From contig JAHIQI010000069.1 of NCBI GenBank assembly GCA_018902755.1, positions 124,001 to 188,000 of the forward strand: a DNA stretch of 64,000 nt, read 5' to 3'. This document shows positions 60,236 to 64,000 of the stretch, in pieces; the stretch's first letter is position 1, and every line of letters begins with the position of its first letter. The stretch comes from Pseudomonadota bacterium (lineage in GTDB: Bacteria; Desulfobacterota; Desulfarculia; Desulfarculales; Desulfarculaceae). The position numbers were made by a program, and so were the translations under genes. A model generated the notes under the pieces. That model made no database searches, was not told where the DNA came from, and saw only the letters and a list, made by a program, of their open reading frames with translations.

Positions 60236-62152
60236 TTAAAGCATTTTCCTGATGTAGTTGAGCCTTCCGCCCGCCGCGAGGATCTCCCGTTCCCGCGCGC
60301 TGGCCTGGATTACCAGTGCCAGGGGTTGGCCTTCCAGCCGGGCCTCGTAATCTTCCGCCCCTTCCAGCAGGGCGCTCTTGAGGCCGGGGAACTCGATGAC
60401 CTGACCTTCGTCCAGCCGGTCGTAATCGGCAGGGCTTGCCAGCACCAGGGGGATCACCCCGAAGTTGATCAGGTTGGCTCGGTGGATGCGCGCGAAGCCC
60501 TTGACGATCTTGACCCGCACCCCCAGGTAGCGCGGGGCCAGGGCGGCGTGTTCCCGGCTGGATCCCTGGCCGTAGTTTTCCCCGCCCACCACCACCGCCG
60601 AGCCCACCGCCTGGGTGCGCTCGGCGAATTTCTCGTCCACCGCCGCGAACACGAAGCGGCTGATGGCCGGCACGTTGGAGCGCAGGGGCAGAATTTGGCT
60701 GCCCGCGGGCATGATGTGGTCGGTGGTGATGTTGTCGCCAACCTTGAGGGTCACGGTGCAGCTAAGGCTTTCGGGCAACTCCTCCAACTCGGGGAAGGGC
60801 GCGATGTTGGGGCCGCGCAGCACCTGGATGCCCGAGCCGTCCGCCGGGGGCGCGGCCATGGCGTTGGGCCGCACCGGAGGCGCGGGGGGCACCACCGGGG
60901 CCGGGCCCAGCTCCCGTGGGTCGGCGATGTGCCCGGCCAGGGCGGTGGCCGCCGCCACCTGGGGGCCGCAGAGGTACACCTGATCGTCTTTGGTGCCCGA
61001 GCGGCCAGGGAAGTTGCGGGGGAAGGTGCGCACGCTGGCCACGCCGGTGGCCGGGGCCTGGCTCATGCCGATGCAGCCCAGGCAACCCGCCTGGTGCAGC
61101 CGCACGCCCTCATCCAGCAGCTCGCCCAGGGCGCCGTTGGCCGCGATCTGGGCCAAGGCCTGGCGCGAGCCGGGGTTCACCGCCAGGCTGACCCCGGGGG
61201 CGGGCTGCTTGCCCTTCATGGCAGCGGCCAGAATCATCAGGTCCCAGTAGCTGCCCCCGCCGCAGGAACCAATGATTACCTGCTCCACCGGAACGCCGGT
61301 GAGCTCCGCCGCCGGGCGTACCGCGTCGGGGCTGGAGGGGCAGGCCACCAGAGGCTCCAGGGAGCTGAGGTCGATCTCCTCCAACTGGTCGTAGTCGCAG
61401 CCGGGGTCGGCGGCCAGGAGCTGCCAGGCCTCCTCGCGGCCCTGGTCGGCCAGGAATTGCCTGGTCTGCCCGTCGCTGGGGAAGATGCTGCCCGTGGCAC
61501 CCAACTCGGCTCCCATGTTGGTGATGGCCGTGCGCTGGTAAACGTTGAGGCCTTCCACGCCGGGCCCGAAATATTCCAGCACCAGACCCACCCCGCCCTT
61601 GACCGTGAGGCGGCGCAGGAGCTCCAGGATCACGTCCTTGGCCCCCACCCAGGGGGAGAGGCTGCCGGTCAGATGCACCCCCAGCACGCGAGGGCAGGGC
61701 AGGGAGAAGGGCACTCCGGCCATGGCCGCGGCCACGTCCAGGCCGCCCGCCCCCATGGCCAGCATGCCCAGGCCGCCGCCGTGGGGGGTGTGGGAGTCCG
61801 AGCCCAAAAGGGTGGCTCCGGGGCGTCCGAAGCACAGGGCGTGCAGCTGGTGGCAGATGCCGTTGCCCGGCGGGGAGAACCACAGGCCGTAGCGAGCGGC
61901 GAAGCTGCGCAAAAAGCGATGGTCGTCGGGGTTCTTGAAATCGGTTTGCAGAATGTTGTGGTCCACGTAGGAAACGCTGACCTCGGTGCGCACCCGGTCA
62001 AGGCCCAGGGCCTCGAACTCCAGGGCGGCCAGGGTGCCGGTGGCGTCCTGGGTCAGAGTCTGATCGATTTTAAGTGAAATTTCCTTGCCGGGCTCGAAGG
62101 AACCTTCGCTGAGATGCCCTTCGATGATCTTCCGGGTTAGGGATTTTGCCAT
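60236..62152 (-). CDS. Aconitate hydratase (short, about 640-residue type)
   Basis: A 638-residue aconitase-family enzyme. N-terminal substrate pieces are VSYVDHNILQTDFKNPDDH and ATLLGSDSHTPHGGGLGML. Fe-S cysteines lie in LVACPSSPDAV and GCLGCIGMS. The swivel domain has GDNITTDHIMPAGS and YGQGSSREHAALAPRYLG. It is of the compact aconitase type found in anaerobes and Aquifex-like bacteria rather than the 890-residue AcnA. It interconverts citrate and isocitrate. The ATG at 62152 has GGAG 7 bp upstream. Confidence 0.93.
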   Translation of the reverse strand: MAKSLTRKIIEGHLSEGSFEPGKEISLKIDQTLTQDATGTLAALEFEALGLDRVRTEVSVSYVDHNILQTDFKNPDDHRFLRSFAARYGLWFSPPGNGICHQLHALCFGRPGATLLGSDSHTPHGGGLGMLAMGAGGLDVAAAMAGVPFSLPCPRVLGVHLTGSLSPWVGAKDVILELLRRLTVKGGVGLVLEYFGPGVEGLNVYQRTAITNMGAELGATGSIFPSDGQTRQFLADQGREEAWQLLAADPGCDYDQLEEIDLSSLEPLVACPSSPDAVRPAAELTGVPVEQVIIGSCGGGSYWDLMILAAAMKGKQPAPGVSLAVNPGSRQALAQIAANGALGELLDEGVRLHQAGCLGCIGMSQAPATGVASVRTFPRNFPGRSGTKDDQVYLCGPQVAAATALAGHIADPRELGPAPVVPPAPPVRPNAMAAPPADGSGIQVLRGPNIAPFPELEELPESLSCTVTLKVGDNITTDHIMPAGSQILPLRSNVPAISRFVFAAVDEKFAERTQAVGSAVVVGGENYGQGSSREHAALAPRYLGVRVKIVKGFARIHRANLINFGVIPLVLASPADYDRLDEGQVIEFPGLKSALLEGAEDYEARLEGQPLALVIQASAREREILAAGGRLNYIRKML

Positions 62153-62234
62153 TAATTGCTCCAAAATTGTAGGTCAGGCCCAAACCAAGTCATTTTAAGG
62201 GTATGAGGGCCGCATGGCAACCCGGCGCGGGCGC

Positions 62235-62266
62235 AAAAAAAGGCCCGCGCATTTGGCGCGGGCCTT
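62235..62266 (-). terminator. Intrinsic terminator of the gene at 62321
   Basis: Leftward, AAGGCCCGCGC (62266-62256) pairs with GCGCGGGCCTT (62250-62240), followed by six or seven Ts. It separates the small Cys-containing gene from aconitase. Confidence 0.85.
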
Positions 62267-62320
62267 GGCGGGCGGGGGGGTGATCCGTCCGCCTCTACAC
62301 GATGAGGGAAACAGGGAGTT

Positions 62321-62611
62321 CTAAGCTGCCTTGACCTTCAATTCCTTGGCGAACCCGGCGCCAATTTCGCACTTGCGGCAAGCTACCAGGTTCATTTTGA
62401 ACACAAAGATGTGGAAGGGTTCGGCTCCTATGTTCGACCAGCGGGGCTCGTTGGCGGTCATATAACGTTTGGCGCAAGATTCGCGGGTAAGCTTCAAACC
62501 GCCGGGCTGGCTGGGGCACTGGATCATCGCGTTGGGATTTTGGGCCAACCAGTCTTCGGTGTTGATGTTGGGGATGAATTGCTGCTTACGGGTCCTCTTG
62601 AAACGCCTCAT
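62321..62611 (-). CDS. Small cysteine-motif protein, unknown function
   Basis: A 96-residue basic protein (MRRFKRTRKQQFIPNINTED). It has CPSQPGGLKLTRESCAKRY and, 35 residues later, CRKCEIGAGFAKEL, four cysteines that could bind zinc. Similar short proteins with a C-P...G...C-x-x-R and C-x-x-C pattern occur in Desulfobacterota. The ATG at 62611 has AAGGGGG 6 bp upstream. Confidence 0.6.
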   Translation of the reverse strand: MRRFKRTRKQQFIPNINTEDWLAQNPNAMIQCPSQPGGLKLTRESCAKRYMTANEPRWSNIGAEPFHIFVFKMNLVACRKCEIGAGFAKELKVKAA

Positions 62612-62656
62612 GTAAGTCCCCCTTGCCGGTGCATAGTTTTTGATACTGCCTCTCAC

Positions 62657-63054
62657 TAAAGCAAAAAAGGTGCCATAACCATTTCCCAGGTTTTAAGGCG
62701 AAATGTTCTTGGCCTATAACATGCTGATTAAAAATAAAAAAAGTTGGTATGCAACTCAAATTTGTGGTCTGGCGATATCAATTACTACCTTATCGGGAAA
62801 GGGGTAATGATATGTCCAAATGCGGACATATGACTAAAATCGAACAGATGCCGTTAAGCTTCAAGTTAGACACTAAATACCGGTTGTCCAGATCGGTGAA
62901 TTAGACCCCTGTCGAATTCCGGACAAAGTTGGCCGAGCGGGTCATCCTAACCCCTCGAAAAGCCTAACCCCTGCCATGGTCCTTTTTTTGCATATATTCA
63001 GAGGCAAGTTTCATCAATCACGGACTGCCTTAGCTAACCCTGCGAGGTAACGCC
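62657..63054. other. 398-bp intergenic region with palindrome
   Basis: AT-rich near 62700-62850 and without a gene. It contains the palindrome listed at 62810-62831. Around 62905-62990 are stretches (cccctgtcgaattccggaca, then aacccct repeated) that look like insertion-sequence end debris, but no transposase is recognisable. Confidence 0.45.
62810..62831. promoter_or_regulatory. Palindrome ATATGTCC-N6-GGACATAT
   Basis: Both 8-bp arms are perfect (62810-62817 and 62824-62831), and one more flanking G stands on each side. It lies between divergent genes and could be a regulator-binding site or a short hairpin. No associated regulator is identified. Confidence 0.45.
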
Positions 63055-63426
63055 ATGCTGCAAATAATGGTCGTTGAAAACGACCCCAGCCTGGCCCGCC
63101 TGTATCGCGAAGAACTGGAAGACGCCGGTTTTAGGGTGGTGGTGCGTTCGGATTTGAGAAATGCCTTGCGCACCCTCCAGGGGGCTCCGGCCCACGTCCT
63201 GGTTACAAACCTGGATCTGGTGGGCGGACGCTTGGAGCACTGGATGGACCACCTGCGCCAGGTGCACGAAGGCGGGGTAGTCCTGTTGGGCCGCCGTTGC
63301 CGCCGCCCGCCACCCATCGATGGCCTATCGGTCCTGGACAAGTCTTCCGATTTAAGCGATCTGGTGGAGCGCCTGCGGGACATGGCCAACACCGCTTGGT
63401 GGCAACACGCAGGCGGCAACTGCTGA
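63055..63426 (+). CDS. Receiver-like protein without phosphoacceptor Asp
   Basis: A 123-residue receiver-fold protein. It starts IMVVENDPSLARLYREELED and has the later conserved Lys (VLDKSSD). The position of the phosphoacceptor Asp in beta-3 reads Asn (HVLVTNLDLVGG), unless the Asp two residues later serves instead. It is therefore probably a pseudo-receiver or an atypical regulator. The gene has GCGAGG before the ATG. It precedes a Lon-like protease gene by about 100 bp. Confidence 0.75.
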   Translation: MLQIMVVENDPSLARLYREELEDAGFRVVVRSDLRNALRTLQGAPAHVLVTNLDLVGGRLEHWMDHLRQVHEGGVVLLGRRCRRPPPIDGLSVLDKSSDLSDLVERLRDMANTAWWQHAGGNC

Positions 63427-63525
63427 TTCCCGCCTTTCCCTTCCCGCCGACTCTCGCCGGCATGTGCTATCCTATTGCCTAACTGAAAACTCATCCGAAT
63501 GTTGAACCTCGGGCGGGAGCGCGCC

Positions 63526-64000
63526 ATGCCTTCATCCACCCCTAAGCCTTTGGACATTTCTCAACTGCGGCGGGTTTTCGACCCCGCCTTGGTTCCCTTT
63601 GAAACCAGCGACAAGGCCCCAGATTGTCTGGATTCGGTCTTGGGACAGGCCCGGGCCAAGGAGGCGCTGAGCTTTGGCCTGGCCATGAAAGACATGGATT
63701 TCCACGTCTACGTGGCCGGCCCCCAGCGCACCGGCAAGACCCACCTGGTCACAACCTTTCTGAACCGGTTGGCCGCCGAGCAAGAGCCGCCGCTGGACTG
63801 GGTGTACGTGCACAACTTCCAGGAGCCGGACGAGCCCAAGGCCCTGAGCCTACCGCCGGGCGGTGGGCGACGCCTGGCCAAGCAGATGAGCAAGCTCCTG
63901 GAGAACATGAAGGCCGCCATCCCCGAGTTGTTCGAAGGCGAGAACTACTCCCGGCGCAAGGACAACTTGACCTCCGAGTTCAAACGGGCCCGCAGCGACA
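63526..64000 (+). CDS. Lon-like ATP-dependent protease, N-terminal part (runs off the window)
   Basis: The first 158 residues of a Lon-B-like AAA protease. They include VPFETSDKAPDCLDSVLGQ, EALSFGLAMKDMDFHVYVAG and a Walker A GPQRTGKTH. These match the AAA-type Lon-related proteins whose ATP domain is followed by a Lon Ser-Lys peptidase; that part would lie beyond the window. GGGAG is about 6 bp before the ATG. The frame is open to the last base. Confidence 0.85.
   Translation, partial: MPSSTPKPLDISQLRRVFDPALVPFETSDKAPDCLDSVLGQARAKEALSFGLAMKDMDFHVYVAGPQRTGKTHLVTTFLNRLAAEQEPPLDWVYVHNFQEPDEPKALSLPPGGGRRLAKQMSKLLENMKAAIPELFEGENYSRRKDNLTSEFKRARSD

Noticed and set aside
60326..62077. 583-residue frame antisense to aconitase
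   Set aside because: Shadow of a complete aconitase gene; repetitive composition and no known motif.

Overview
The window is a GC-rich bacterial chromosome segment, and its gene content points to an anaerobic, menaquinone-based Desulfobacterota (former Deltaproteobacteria). The main clues are a four-gene qrc-type menaquinone reductase operon (49515-54610), futalosine-pathway menaquinone genes (mqnE, mqnC and a probable aminofutalosine deaminase, 56530-60041), DUF362 and FmdE proteins, a rubredoxin-tailed diiron-type protein, and many PAS/histidine-kinase/receiver proteins. A sulfate reducer, perhaps near Desulfarculia, is the best guess. That is inference from gene content; no rRNA lies in the window.

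Layout. 1-5.2 kb: an envelope glycosyltransferase, a Tat-exported DUF362 protein translationally coupled to a terpene-cyclase-like protein, and an orphan TAXI solute-binding protein that lacks a signal peptide. 5.4-10.7 kb: htpX, then a GMC oxidoreductase and a MASE3 histidine kinase. The last two lie between two direct copies of the htpX 3' end plus about 400 bp of downstream DNA, and a decayed IS3 transposase abuts the second copy. 10.7-19.2 kb: hemerythrin and DUF488 genes, then a visibly AT-rich, probably acquired block (11.6-15.6 kb) with a PAS/LuxR regulator and small membrane or zinc-ribbon proteins, a PAS/HD-GYP/receiver protein, IS481 debris and tRNA-Asn. 19.3-36.5 kb: mostly housekeeping genes (symporter with a structured leader, surE, HtrA protease, FmdE/HD pair, Old Yellow Enzyme, GT9, phosphoesterase, Ser/Thr kinase, YceI, methyltransferase, ftsH, cupin). 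36.5-49.3 kb: hybrid kinase, pyruvate kinase, a thioesterase / trans-editing / rubrerythrin-like operon, LysR, a globin-coupled kinase, a chagasin/Moco-fold operon and a UDP-sugar decarboxylase. 49.5-64 kb: the qrc operon, HAD hydrolase, signal peptidase, menaquinone genes, aconitase, an atypical receiver and the start of a Lon-like protease.

How it works together. The mqn genes make menaquinone and the qrc complex would reduce it with electrons from periplasmic cytochromes, so biosynthesis and use of the quinone pool sit 2 kb apart. HtpX, FtsH, HtrA, signal peptidase and the Lon-like protease form an envelope and protein quality-control theme spread through the window. Points I consider worth a second look: the htpX-tail duplication with IS3 debris and its conserved noncoding part, a 53-residue membrane protein closing the qrc operon, a sulfite-oxidase-fold protein with Ser where the Mo-ligand Cys is expected, a structured leader ending in a terminator before the symporter gene, and paired palindromes before mqnE.
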